A DNA stretch of 64,000 nt from Adiantum capillus-veneris (GCA_014529385.2 CM043944.1:81772384-81836383); one strand, 5' to 3'; shown: positions 35,326 to 46,529, numbered from the stretch's first letter. Notes: a model not told the origin generated them from the letters alone. Numbers and translations: made by a program.

Positions 35326-35655
35326 TATGACAACCCGCTAAAATACCTTAAGTCTGATCTTTGCCATTGCTTCATGTTAGGCACGCTATCTCGCTTCTGC
35401 CCGCTCAGGTTCAAAACAAAATATACATAATAGATTCACTATCGCCAATGTCGTAGAACAACGGAGTTTCCTTTTTGGCTCTGATGGGCTGGTTTAGCAT
35501 AGTCAATTTTGATCTAGCGCATTTTCTGGTCATTGTATATTTTTTACAAATAATAACAACTACTCAAGCGTGCGAATCGACTTCTTAAGATTAGTAAAGT
35601 GATGGGTTCCAAAATAGTAGGTAATAAAAAATGGAGTGTTAAAAATAGGGAGAGT

Positions 35656-35698
35656 ACCACCAAACACGTTTCGCTCTTAGGAGCTCATCAGTGGTGGT
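35656..35698 (-). ncRNA. Minimal type I hammerhead ribozyme motif
   Basis: Minus strand, 5' to 3': stem I arm ACCACCA, core CTGATGA, stem II GCTC-CTAA-GAGC, core GAAAC, a tiny stem III loop (GTGTT), then stem I arm TGGTGGT. The 7-bp stem I, 4-bp stem II and both invariant core strings are perfect, with cleavage expected after the GTT. Very short stem III hammerheads are known in Penelope-like elements, and this lies 3' of the RT on the same strand. Confidence 0.85.
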
Positions 35699-36458
35699 GT
35701 TGGTGAATTGTGTTTGTAAGGGAGGAGGAGGAGGTAGAGGTTTTATAAAGGGTGCTTAGTAAGATTCTCTTTTGAGGGGCAGCGTTTTTCTTTGGGAATA
35801 ACTTTTTTGGAAAGAGTGGAATTGAAGAATAAGTACCGAGGTGCAAGCATAGAAGTTAAGAGGAGTTAAGGTGAGTTAGGTGTAGGCAAGAGGAGTACAA
35901 TTATAAAGGTCAAGGGTGAATGGCAGTGTGTATAAGGGGGGCTGCTTTAAGTAAACGAGAAGCATTAGTATGAAAAGAAAGGCAAGGTAAAAAAGGGAAG
36001 TGGGTTGAGACTAGCATGTAAAAAACTTGCAAGGGAAAAAAACTACATGGATAAAAACTCCTTGAGGGAAAAAAATCTAAAGGTATTATGAGGGGAGAGA
36101 GGTATGGTAGTGGTGTTCACGCATCTAGTTTGAGCTCTAGAATGTGAGGTGCAAGAGGTAACAATTGAGGTAAAAATAGAACTAAAAGATTTGAATCCGT
36201 AGGCAAGGGGGTTGGGGTGGTGTGGAAGGCGTCAAGAGAAAACTTGTGTTTGCAAAAAGTTGAATCAAGGGCGGGTGTAAGCTATCTACCAAAAGGCTGT
36301 GGATGTTGGGCCCTGAAGTCCAACAAATGGTTGGTCTAGGGAGGTGGGAGAGGTTGGCATCGAGTTGGAAGCTTTAGAAATGGGAATGCTAATACATTGA
36401 GAGGGTAGCATTTTTCTAGTGGTGGGTGTGAAGGGAATTTTGAGCACAGTGGGTGAAT

Positions 36459-38108
36459 TTATTTATTTTTTTTGCGAGGGTAGGAGGGTGAAGTGCGGTT
36501 GAGGTAAGAGACTTTGTTGAAAACTTTAAGTAGGAAACTAGATGGGTAGCCCTTAGCCCGAAGGCGATAGTAGAAAATGTTGCGGAGGTGGAGGTATCCC
36601 TTCAAGGACGATTCCTGAATAATATACCTATTGAGCTCAGAGATGATGAAGGCAACTTTTTGATGTGTGGAGTGCCATGAAATCCAAGGCATGTGGTTGT
36701 AGGCATTCAAGGGTTTTTGATAGCAATGGGAGTCTAAGTGACCCGATGAAGTGAAGTGGGCACCTTTAAAGAATTCAATGTCCAGGATAATAGCATGGGT
36801 ATGGGAGATGGTACTTGACATTTTAATGTGCTCTTGAAGAGGTTCACCGTATGAGTTTAAGAGGTGGGTAAGGGAATTGAGGGATCCCCTTCCATAGTCC
36901 AAAAGCATCATCCACATAACGCTTGAAGTAGAGGAGGTTAGGGTTGAGTAAGAGGAGGCAAGAGGCTTCCAAGTGACAAAGGAAAAGAGAAGCATAAACC
37001 ATGGAAAGATTTGAACCCATGGCAGTCCCTTTGGTTTGGTTCCAAAATTTTCCTTTAAAGGTGATGTAATGATGCGAAAGGATAAGGGAGGCAAGGGAGA
37101 GGACAAAATGGGATTTGCGTGTATCAAAAAAGTTAGAGATGGTAGATTTGAGAGCAATGAGGCCTTGATTAATAGGAATGCTAGGGTATAAAGCTTCTAC
37201 ATCAAAGGTGAAAAGGAGGGTGCTCGATGGAAGGGGAAGTTTGTCCAAATCTTGGATGAGGGTGAGAGAGCTTTGTTGATGTTGTTTTTGGCAAAGGAGA
37301 ATAGGGTAGAGTTCCAAATGGAGCCAAATGGAAACTTTCTCAAAAAGGTAACCCTTATAGGAACATATAAGTCGAGAGACGATGGAAGGGTTATGGATTT
37401 TAGGGATGAAGTAAATAGGGCAAGGTTTAGGGGTTTTGTTAAGGGGGGAGAGGATAAACTTGCGCTCAATAGAGGGAAGAGTGGAGAAGCGAATGGTGAT
37501 AGAGAAAAGAAGGGAAGCTAAGAAGGTAAATGGGATGTTATGGCAAGACTCATAGGTGGTGCGGTCATTGAGGTGTGAGAGGGCATCTTTCTCATACCAA
37601 TCTAATGGTAGTATTACCACACCAAGGTTTTTGTTAGCGGGTTTTATGATTATTGAATGGTCCAAGGAGAGGCTAGATAAAGCTTCAATGACAAAACGGG
37701 GTCTCTTTGAGGTGGGGGAATTGCAAGCATTCAAAATGAGGTTAAAGTTATGTCAATTAGTGGACAAAATTTGGCTAAGATAGGGATTTATTATAAGTGG
37801 TTTCCAATGGGGGTTAGGTTCCTTGAAAGGAGAGGGGGGGAAGTTTTAAGGTCTTTGAAGAAGAACTTAAAGTTGAGATTTCTTGATAAATTGTAGTGTG
37901 AGTTGAGGAGTGACATAGGGGAAGGGTTTGGAGGGGGAGGGATGTATTTCAAACCTAAGGCTAAGCATTGCTTTTCGGAGAGAGAGAGAGCTCGAGGTGC
38001 AAAATTGTGAATTTTGTAGTTAGATATATCATGTTCCAAGGTTGTAACTTGACATTTGCCAAAGAGCAAGAGTTTGTAATCTTGCGGATTTGTGAGCGGG
38101 AGCCACAA
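36459..38108 (-). pseudogene. Penelope-like reverse transcriptase
   Basis: RT entry ALSLSEKQCLALGLKYIPPP (about 38020), then HSIIIKPANKNLGVVIL, YFIPKIHNP, TFDVEALYPSIPINQGL (catalytic Asp of motif A), FWNQTKGTAMGSNLSMVYA (motif B) and YFKRYVDDAF (motif C, intact DD). The thumb follows: HCYQKPLNAYNHMPWISWHS, HQKVAFIISELNRYIIQESS, FYYRLRAKGYP. These are Penelope signatures (IIKPADKN, IPKIHK, Y.S.P, GTAMG, RYVDD). Frameshifts occur near 37760 and 36880, so it is inactive as it stands. No GIY-YIG motif is seen to 35541. Confidence 0.9.
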
Positions 38109-38580
38109 TTTTCCTCTTTTTCTTCCTTTGTGGAGTGGTGGCTCGGGGGTGGCGTTTGAAATCCAAATACATGGGAGGAGGGGTGGTTTGGAGAAGTAGA
38201 GGTGTACCCAAGTGTACGGGTGGCTAAACCCTAATCTCTTCTCCCTTTGCCATTTCCCAAGTGGTTTGCCTTGTGGTAAGTGTTAACATTACAGGAGTGG
38301 TCTTTATTGTGTGGGTGTGGGTAAGGGTGGTTGAGGATTTTTTGTGGTTGTAATGAAGAGGAGGTACCACAGGAGGGGGGTGCGGGATTGCGGGTTTTAA
38401 GAGGGTACAAAGGATAGTCAGGGGTGTTGGGGGGGGGGAGGGGAAGATTTAAGTCTTTTAGATAAAGGGGAAGTCTTTTCAAAGGGGGGTTTGGAGGGTG
38501 GTTGAAGAGGCCGTTTATTGGATGTTACATAAGAGGGTGGGGGGTGGGGGTGATGGTGTTTTAAGGGGGAGGAAAAAGTT

Positions 38581-39701
38581 CTAGGAGGCCAAAAAGGCTT
38601 TTTGGAAAGGGAATGGGTTAATTTTTTGGGGGGAGGCAAGACCCCGGCTTAGGTGGGGATGCGGATGGGGAGACTTGAAAACTAGGAATTTTTTAGTGAC
38701 AACTTGTTCGACAAGTTCTTTGATGGTTTGCTCCTTGGGGAGTGAGAGCACTTCTTCTTCAATGTTGTTGACGGCCTTCTTGCGGGTGAGTTTAGCTACA
38801 TCTTCTTTTGTGGTGGCGAGTTGTGCATTTACAACATAGTTTTGAATATCCAAGAGGAAACTATGGAGGGATGTAGTTTTCCATTGTTGTAGCTTGATGC
38901 TCCAATCAATCTTGGAGACTAAGGGGATGGAGACTTGGAGAAGTTTAAATATAAGATCGTTGAGTCGTTCTTCTACTAAAGCATGGTAGCCGTCCATATA
39001 GTTTTGTAGATTATTAATAAGGAGGGTTTGTGCTTGTAGAAGCACTTTTGTGCAATCAAGTTGATATCTTATGGTAAGTGAGGCAAACTTAGCATTGAGA
39101 AGGGCTTGAGCTTGTGTATCTTCTAAGGAGAGCTTGGGTGGCTTCATACATAAGTTGTTGTGTGCTCTTTCATTACTAAGCAAATCATTGAGGTGATTAA
39201 AGAAATTTTTACCTTTACCTATTTTACCATGAAGCTTCTTGTATTCCACACGAGAGTTGGAAATAATCACCTCGAAATCTTGAGGTTGCTTGAGATGTGG
39301 AAGCACCTCTTCATTGGTAAGGGGGTCGGTTAAGGGTACGCCAAAAGTTTTAAGGGTTGAAGGTTTGACGGCTTGGAGTGGATTGGTCGTAGGCAAAGGA
39401 GGGATGTTTCACTATGGCTTGGTTCTCGGCTTCCCTTTGTGAGCACCGAGGAGAAATTAAAGGACTCCTCCGGAAGCCGTTCTAATTCTTCCGTGATGTT
39501 TTCATAGGGGTTGGTTATAGAGCCATCCTTGTTTATAGAAGGAGTAGTCGTGATGGTTGGGTGAGGAGCCAAAGCCTCTGTTCTTGCATAAGCAGCGGCC
39601 AAAATAAACCCGGGGAGAGAGGGACCTATTGCCGTCGAGGAAGGGATATCCAAAGGGAGGTTGTCTTGTCGTTGCGGCGGAGCTGGGGTGTTGGTATCCA
39701 T
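38581..39701 (-). pseudogene. N-terminal region of the PLE polyprotein
   Basis: Begins at ATG 39701 (MDTNTPAPPQRQDNLPLD), shifts frame once near 39390, then reads 816 bp open (LKQPQDFEVIISNSRVEYKK, KNFFNHLNDLLSNERAHNNL, LNDLIFKLLQVSIPLVSKID, EEEVLSLPKEQTIKELVEQV). Mostly helical with possible coiled coil. It passes into a Pro/His-rich linker (38580-38110) before the RT. Such an N-terminal extension is usual for PLEs; I recognise no domain in it. Confidence 0.6.
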
Positions 39702-39815
39702 TGCCCAAATAAGGGTATCAAAAAAGATTTGGGTGTTGATATAAAAGGGCGTCCAAATGTGGAGGTTTGAGGGGGTCGAACAATTAAAGGTGTAACAAGC
39801 AAGCCACGTGAGCAA

Positions 39816-41069
39816 GTGGTTTGAGCGCCAGATTCTGCGCGTTATGCAGTGACTGAGTAGGTTGACCCAAACGAAGGGTCTTTGTTGCAGATGCGATGAA
39901 CTCTGGGGGGTGTGAACATGGTGTAATTGCAGATGTAGTGAGCTACAAGGAGTGTGAATAGGGCTTGGGAATGTGTGAGGTGAGAGTTAACATGGCCGAA
40001 GATGCCCGGCTAGAGATGTCCGGCTTCAGAAACTTGCAGCATCCAGTGTGGTGCATCCAACTTTAAAGAGAGGGAGAGCGCAAGCCTGGCGGTTACCATT
40101 GTTGCAGAGTGTGCAGAAGGGGCATCCTGTGGTGAGGATAACGGGGGAGGTGCAGCAACGCTCAATGGTGTTGTTGCAGATGCGGTGAGCTGCGGGGATA
40201 GTGTGAACAGGGCTTGGGGTGTGTGTTACGGCGCAGCAGGGGAAGGTGTGTTAAGACGCAGCAGGGGAGGGAGAGGGGCAAGCCGGGGGTTGATAGAGGT
40301 TAGGGGTGGAGGTGAGGTTATGACCAGCTTCAAGGAACTGCAGTAGTGTAGTGCATCCAACTTCAAGAGAGCACACGCCTGGCGGTTACCATTGATGCAG
40401 AGTGTGTAGAAGAGGCATCCGGAGGTGGGGGTAACTGGGGAGGCGCATCAACAAGGGCTAATGTGCAGTGCATCCAGCCATCAAGAGCAAGAATGCGTGC
40501 AAGCTAGGCAGTTACTATTGTTGCAGAGTACGGCATCACAAAGTGAGGGAACAGAGGCGGGATCATGGAGTGGGGGTAACAGAGGAAGTTGAAAGAGAAG
40601 TTTTTACAGGATGATGGTGTAGCCTAGGCGAGCTTGTGCAGTGCTGGTGTTGAAGCACAGGCTAACGATTATATGCAGGTCTTGAAGTGCATCAAGACAG
40701 TATGGTAAGGAGGTTAGGATTAATGTTGGCAACAACCAATGGTGTAGCTTAGCGTAGAGCTGAAAGCTATTGAAGCCATGGCTAATGTCGGGCTCCAGGA
40801 AATAGGGGAAAGTGAAAGAGCTTGGATCCAAGGTCTAGAAAGAGGCGAGAGATAGGATAGGCCAGGTCCACGCTAGGCAACCTCAAGGGTGATGCCATCA
40901 TGCTGAAAGGTAGGAGCCGAGAGATTCTTGGCAGTTGGGTAAAACAGTTTAGTTATCATAGTAGACTAAAGGAGGGAAATTCAAAAATAGGGCAAGGCAA
41001 GCAACAAGAAAGTTGGTTTACAGATGAAAAGGTGGATGGTTATAAAGAGGTGAGAGTAAGGGCGGGATG
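39816..41069. other. 5' region of the PLE with three diverged repeats
   Basis: GTGCATCCAACTTCAAGAGA...GGCGGTTACCATTG...GCAGAGTGTG recurs at about 40040, 40345 and 40465. No gene is seen. By position this is the leader of the minus-strand element. Confidence 0.5.
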
Positions 41070-43375
41070 ATCTATCAACCACAATCTCGGGTGTAATCAT
41101 GCGCATAAGTGAAGTTGTCACCCTCGCCGAGGTAAGCATTCTAAGTTTAGAGATAGTACCCCCACCAAACATTTTAACTATACCCTCGCCCCAGATGAGC
41201 GCTCTTCTACCTCTTTTTGCATCCTCTACTGCCCATCATTTTAACTTTGCCCTCGTCTTGACGCTACGTGGTAAGCAAACCATCTCTTTTGTGCTCCCAA
41301 GCCTTTTTGTGCATCTCCTCTTACTCTCTAGTGCTCCTCCTTTTTGCGCATCCTCCTCTTAGTACTGTTCTGCAGTGCTTAAATGACATAGAACTCTACA
41401 AACAGTGAAGAGGTATGCTACTACACTTTTGTGCACTTGTATTTTGTGTGGTCAGTACCAAGCGAATAAGGGAAGGTAAACTCTGTTTGTTGCACCTGTT
41501 CGCTTGTTGGTACTGACCTTTTCTAAAGTCAGTACCAAGCGAGTAGAGGCAATACAATCGTATTTGGTGCACTTCTTCGCTTCGTGCTGACCTTAGAAAT
41601 CTTAAGTCCCTTGCGCAACAAATGACATGTCGTTTTTTGTTATGCTAGTTGTAGAGATGCCTCATGGCAAAGGCCACGCCTGGAAGGGCAACAAGTGATT
41701 CTTTGAATTCTCAAGCAAGAAGACGCCGATATGAAGCGCACAGAGGTGTACTGCAAGAGCTACGAAGGATCGGATGACAGGTGCAACCGACCATTCCACG
41801 TCTTCCTTTCCAGCGAGTAGTGCGAGAGATATGCGAGCAGTAAAGAGTTGGCATGCGATGGGCAGCAGTGCACTTCTCTGTCTTCAAGAAATTGTAGAAG
41901 ACTACCTCGTTGAATTCTTCAGTGATAGATATATACTGGCTGCCCATGCACACCGCATTACTATCATGCCCCAGGATTTTGACACTCTTTGGAGGCTGCG
42001 CTTCCGCTACGATGGGCTGCTTCAGCCGGTACCTATCCGGGATATGAGAACAATGTTTATTCTTAACATCCCCCCTCTCCATCCTCGTGCACGACAGATA
42101 GAGCCTTCTAGGGCTAGATTAAACAGCAGAAGGATACGATCACGGGTCGAGAGGAATGACACAGACGAGCAAGCTGATGAGGGGCATGACCAGGCCAAGG
42201 TGGACCCTGAGGCGGTCATTGAAGAAACAGAGACATTTGTGGAGGAACCAATTATGAAGGAAAATGAGCAAGACATAGAGGATCCGGAGCGTGTGCCTGT
42301 AAGGGAGGAGCCCTTGCCTGTTAGGGAGGACCCTGTGCCTATTCAGGAGGAGCATGTGCCATTAAGGAAGGAGAATGAGACAGCCATGGATAAAGCTCAA
42401 GAAAGGCAATCGAAAGGCTCTACTTCACAAGGGCTATCCAACGAGGAGCCTTTATCATATAAGTCGATTATTTTAGAGCAAATCAATGAAGAGAACAAAG
42501 AGGAGTTGCAAGTTCTAATCAGGTCAGCATCTCTGCATACACAGATACTGCTACCTGGAAGGTCAAATGAGGCTTGCATTTTCAACCTTGATCAACAAGA
42601 CTTCCTATGTATGCGCAGTTTCTCCAACTCCACCGTAACGGATGCAGTCGTCAACATCTCTTTGTGGTACTTCTCAAGCTCTTTATAAGTCACGGTTGGT
42701 TCATTAAATGGCTCACTACCAAGACATGGGTCGATACCAAGCGAGTCAGTGGCTTATGGAATTAGATAGTGATACCACTCGCTCGGTATTGACCCATGTC
42801 TTTGCGGTAGTCGTCAACGTTGTTGTGTTACGTCTCAAGTTTTTCTTTATAAGTCACGTTTGGTTCATGAGATGGCTCACTATCGCTAAGACATGGGTCA
42901 ATACCAAGGGAATTAGTGGCTTATGGAATTCGATAGCTGCCCCAGTCGCTCGGTATTGACTCATGGGTTTGTGGCAGTGACAACCCGCTAAAATATCTTA
43001 AGTCTACTCTCTGCCATTGATTCATGTTAGACACGCTATCTCGCTTCTGCCCGCTAAGGTTCAAAACAAATTATACATTATAGATCCACTAATATCGCCC
43101 ACGTTGCAGAACAGTGGAGTTTCCTTTTTGGCTCTGATGGGCTCATGGATTTGTGGCAGTGACAACCCGCTAAAATATCTTAAGTCTAATCTCTGCCATT
43201 GATTCATGTTAGGCACGCTATCTTGCTTCTTCCCATTAAGGTTCAAAACAAATTATACATAATAGATCCGTTGATATCGCCTATGCTACAAAACAGTGGA
43301 GTTTCCTTTTTGGCTCTGATGGGCTGGTTTAATAGAGTCAATTTTGATCTAGCGCATTTTTTGGTCACTGCATAC
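41070..43375. repeat. Long direct repeat R2 (5' half of gene C locus)
   Basis: Counterpart of R1. Starts ATCTATCAACCACAATCT; similarity stops at GGTCACTGCATA. Hairpins: about two GTACCAAGCGAATAAGG units at 41451-41590 and GGGTCGATACCAAGCGAGTC hairpins at 42715-42965. It continues without a break into the protease exons of gene C. Confidence 0.85.
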
Positions 43376-44567
43376 AATCAATCATGAGTTTCTTCTTGCC
43401 TTGTAAAAACCATGTTGGATTTAGAATCTTTCTCCTCATCTTTGATTATTTTGGTGTAGTGATCATTGGAGTTTGTTGTTATTTTACATTGAAGACAAGA
43501 TTGTCTACGACGCAAACTCCGGGCAAAGCAGGTTGTTTCACGATCGTGTAAAAACGTAAGGCACATGTGGGTACATTTGGAAGTAGTGTCTCTTTGTAAT
43601 GTGCTACTGACTCAAGTGGTTACGTATGTAGTGCCGCAAAAAAACTTGTATGTTGTGTAGAGCATGATTTGTTAAAACATGATCTAGGGAATACCATCCG
43701 GCATGAACGGGTAATCGTGCCCACATACGTTGATGACTATAGTTGTGGTTGGTGAACTTGTTTGAATGCCTTGTTGCTCCTCAGTGAAATTTTGGATGTA
43801 GCAAACGTAAGTAGTCATGATGTTTCATTGTTTGTTTGCTGCAACATTTGTATCAAAAGAAGCAACATCTTTACTTACTTTCCTATTATCACGCTTCTAC
43901 AGGAACTTCAATTACATAACTACAACCCCAACGATGTGCGGCATTTTTCTGTAATGGCCATCCCGCATATTATAATCTCGATAAATAGACATACAAGAGA
44001 GGAAGGGGCGAGAGCTGAGGATTTCGAACAGCCTCGCATTAACGAAATGACGTAGCTCTACAATCAGACTCACGAAGAGGTTCAAAATATGCAAGAAGCA
44101 ATAAATCAATATTATGCGGAGAGGAAGGGGCGAGAGCTGAGGATTTTGAACAAGCTCGCATTAACGAAATGACGCAGCTCTACAATCAGACTCATGAAAA
44201 GGTTAGAAAAATGCAAGAAGCAATAAATCAATATTATGCGGATGCCGCAGAAGTAGAGGAATGGGCTACACGTCAGCGGCAAGAGCAAGAATAGAGGGAA
44301 GCTTCACAGGTGCAAGATGCATGGGAAGCCATGGAAGAGGCCCATGATTTTGAACGATGCAAAAGGATGCCGAGACCAGCGTCCCCAGAGGCAGAAGTAG
44401 TAGCAACCGAGGAAGAGGGCAAGGGAGCGATGGCAGCAACTGGGGGAGAGGGCAGGGGACCAGTGGCAGCAACCAGGGGAGAGGACAATGGACCAGTGGC
44501 ACAAACCGGGGGAGAGGACAGGGGAGCAGTAGCAAGGAAAGGGAGCAACAACTTGTATACATCTTAA
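41676..44567 (+). pseudogene. Gene C copy 2: histone H3-like / Ulp1 (C48) protease fusion
   Basis: Exon 1 (41676 to about 42680; start codon now ACG) has an H3-like fold: RRRRYEAHRGVLQELRRIG, IPRLPFQRVVREIC, SSALLCLQEIVEDYLVEFF, HAHRITIMPQDFDTLWRL. Four acidic heptads (VPVREEP) and the Ulp1 entry segment (FNLDQQDFLCMRSF) follow. Protease core: SDHWSLLLFYIEDKIVYDAN, with His at 43464-43466 and Asp at 43509-43511; exon end 43555/GTAAGG. Intron 43556-43631 (76 bp) leads in phase to HERVIVPTYVDDYSCGW (Cys 43744-43746). Intron 43807-43912 leads in phase to ELQLHNYNPNDVRHFSVMA, a coiled-coil and Gly/Glu-rich tail ending at 44567. Stops after CGW and at 44056, and a 1-bp loss near 41870, make this copy inactive. 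Confidence 0.8.
43018..43380 (+). repeat. 182-bp tandem duplication in gene C copy 2
   Basis: TTCATGTTAGxCACGCTATC starts at about 43020 and 43202, each followed by LLPAKVQNKLYIIDPLISP-type coding. R1 has one copy only. It would duplicate a small exon or intron segment just upstream of the protease His exon. Confidence 0.8.
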
Positions 44568-46133
44568 CAGAAACAACACAATTTGTAAAGTTTTGAGACA
44601 ATGAAAAGTGTATATTTTTTTAACATTGTTTGAACGGCACAAAATGTCTCTGTATTAGTCGTTTTGAAGAGTACATCATGGTTTGCATGGCATCCAAGCT
44701 CATTGCGTGCACAAGGTATGTGACCTAGCTTCCGGTGGAAGCAACTGAGTGAAGTGTATTTGAGAGTGACTCCTTGCACAATGTAGTTTTCTCCTTGCGC
44801 CTTGGAATTTGAAAAGAAGAAAAGGTTAGATTCTATGTCTTAATGTATTAAAGACAATCAAAATTCATCCAAATAGTAAGCACCTTTCTGTTGTTGAGAC
44901 TGAATGCATACAATTCTGGGAAAAGTGGAAGTTCTTCACATGTAAGATTTAGCATGAGCTGTGCAAAAGTTGTGCTTGACATTATCTCCATCACAGTAAG
45001 TAGGCTGTCTCGAAAATAGAGCTCCATTGATAAAGGTTTGTTCTTGAGGCTAGACTTTGCATCTTGGTCGAGTGGAATAAGCTGCCCACTAAGAAGATGA
45101 TATCTAAAATAGTAAAACGACACTATGAAATTTTGAGATCTTATAATGAACTTGCAAATTATGGACTTCTTTTGCAAAATACAAATTTTGCCTTGTGATT
45201 GTTTTCTATCCCAATTATCATCTAAAAAGTCCAAACAGCTCTCAGGCTTGCAAATGAACATTGTTGCAGTAGTTCTTATTTGCTTATGGAAGAAGAAATC
45301 TACAAACACTTCAAGAGGCATAAATAGTGCGAGCTGAACTATTTTTGTGGCAAGTGAATACTTTAGGGACTTTTGTATATCCTAAAACAACTTATTCTTA
45401 AATCTTTCACTCATTTGCGAAGCTAGCAAAGACCAATCCTTGCTGTCAAAGGATGGAAGTGACAAAGGAGCTACACGACCCCAACCAAAGGAAGTTCTCG
45501 GTTCCAAATATGACATATCATAAAAGAATATTCCATTATCTACAAGTTTCTTGTGTTGCCTTCCTTGGTACATTTGCTCACCAATAAATGCATGGAAAGC
45601 ATCAAAAATCCCAACTATGCTCTCACTGGTTGCCAATCTGTCCTATTCAATGGATAAATATCTGAAACATACCAAAGATGATATCCACCACTTAATCTTC
45701 GAATATAATCATGCACTAAGTGAGATGCTCAAAATAACTTACAGTTAGGTCGATGCCGTGGAAAACTTCGAGGAGATGTTTGCAACCTTAAGTGATCTGC
45801 ATGCTTGAAAGCATGTTGTATGAGGACCTCTTTCACCCACTTGCTTTGTGCATACACTTTAAACTCTTTAACTTGTCCCTTGAAAGCCTCCACGAAATCA
45901 TTGCGTTGCCTCCTCTTCCTCCTCCTAGTTTGCAGTAGAACCCAACTTCCGATAGTTATTTGAGATGGTATCCATGCTTGATCATCTGTAGTATAACTGT
46001 TAAAAATGCTAACAGAGTCAATGGTAGTGCTAGGCCTTCGAGAAGTAGTCATGGTGTGCACTAGAATACACAGAAAGGTTAGCACAAATATGGAAAAGGG
46101 AAGAAGTTTTGAGAGGGAAGTAGAGCTACTCAA
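44564..46133 (-). pseudogene. Gene E, unrecognised multi-exon gene
   Basis: Minus strand. First exon from 46133 (or an internal ATG at about 46051, MTTSRRPSTTIDSVSIF) to a GTAAGTT donor near 45741: ITIGSWVLLQTRRRKRRQR, VEAFKGQVKEFKVYAQSKW. Next exon about 45660-45190: ESIVGIFDAFHAFIGEQMY, FFYDMSYLEPRTSFGWGRV, one stop, then ALFMPLEVFVDFFFHKQIR. Next about 45110-44880: RYHLLSGQLIPLDQDAKSSL, FAQLMLNLTCEELPLFPELY. The last block, about 44800-44580, has HRKLGHIPCARNELGCHA. I recognise no family. Its 3' end meets that of gene C tail to tail near 44.57 kb. Confidence 0.5.
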
Positions 46134-46529
46134 AGTCAGATTTGGGCGGGAACATAGATACTAGATAGAGTCTTCAATGAAAGTTTTGAAATTCGTTGGT
46201 ACAGAGTTAGTACGACTTATGGCATTTATGCCTTGAAAGGGTGAAATTGTGTAATTTGATGAACAAAAATAATATTTTCTCCCTTTTTTCTAAAAGAGCT
46301 TGGCTCCAAAATGTCGATTCTCAACTTAACGTTAGCCTCTTCCTCATTGGTCGAGCGCCACTCTCGCTTTAGAACTGAAAGGCACAAAAGTGAGTCCAAC
46401 TTTCTCCTAATGCTTGCAATGTGGCACACAAAGACATGCCATCCTATCATCCATATTTTATCTACCAATGATGCGACAAATAATTAAAACACTCTAGTTG
46501 TTATAACTACACACTACTAACTACATGAC
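46134..46529. other. Boundary zone between gene E and CACTA 3 right half
   Basis: The minus strand is open at 46468-46226 (IRRKLDSLLCLSVLKREWR). The segment 46380-46412, complemented, shares ATTAGGAGAAAGTTGGACTC plus about 12 more bases with 18427-18459. This is where the foreign block should end if CACTA 3 was split. Confidence 0.4.

Larger units (their letters stand above)
32839..35540. repeat. Long direct repeat R1 (5' half of gene C locus)
   Basis: Matches 41070-43375 over its whole length. It starts at ATCTACCAACCACAATCT and ends after GATCTAGCGCATTTTCTGGTCA. The sequences beyond both boundaries differ. R1 has more hairpin units than R2 and lacks R2's 182-bp exon duplication. Because only R2 is followed by the protease exons, R1 is the derived partial copy. 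Confidence 0.85.
35541..41069 (-). mobile_element. Penelope-like retroelement (PLE) with hammerhead motif
   Basis: The single-copy block between R1 and R2 encodes, on the minus strand, a Penelope-type reverse transcriptase with a long N-terminal region. A hammerhead ribozyme motif lies downstream of it. I find no GIY-YIG endonuclease, so it resembles the EN-deficient PLEs known from several plants, fungi and rotifers. The ends are defined only by the R1 and R2 boundaries. I see no telomeric repeat at either end and no second hammerhead. Confidence 0.8.

Noticed and set aside
35541-41069. LTR retrotransposon with R1 and R2 as LTRs
   Set aside because: R1/R2 contain gene C exons, lack TG...CA-type ends, have no primer site next to them, and the RT between them is Penelope-type.
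41676-42100. Ordinary histone H3 or CENH3 gene
   Set aside because: The fold is H3-like but the tail is short, sequence is far from canonical H3, a long acidic linker and protease exons follow in frame, and it is duplicated within mobile DNA.
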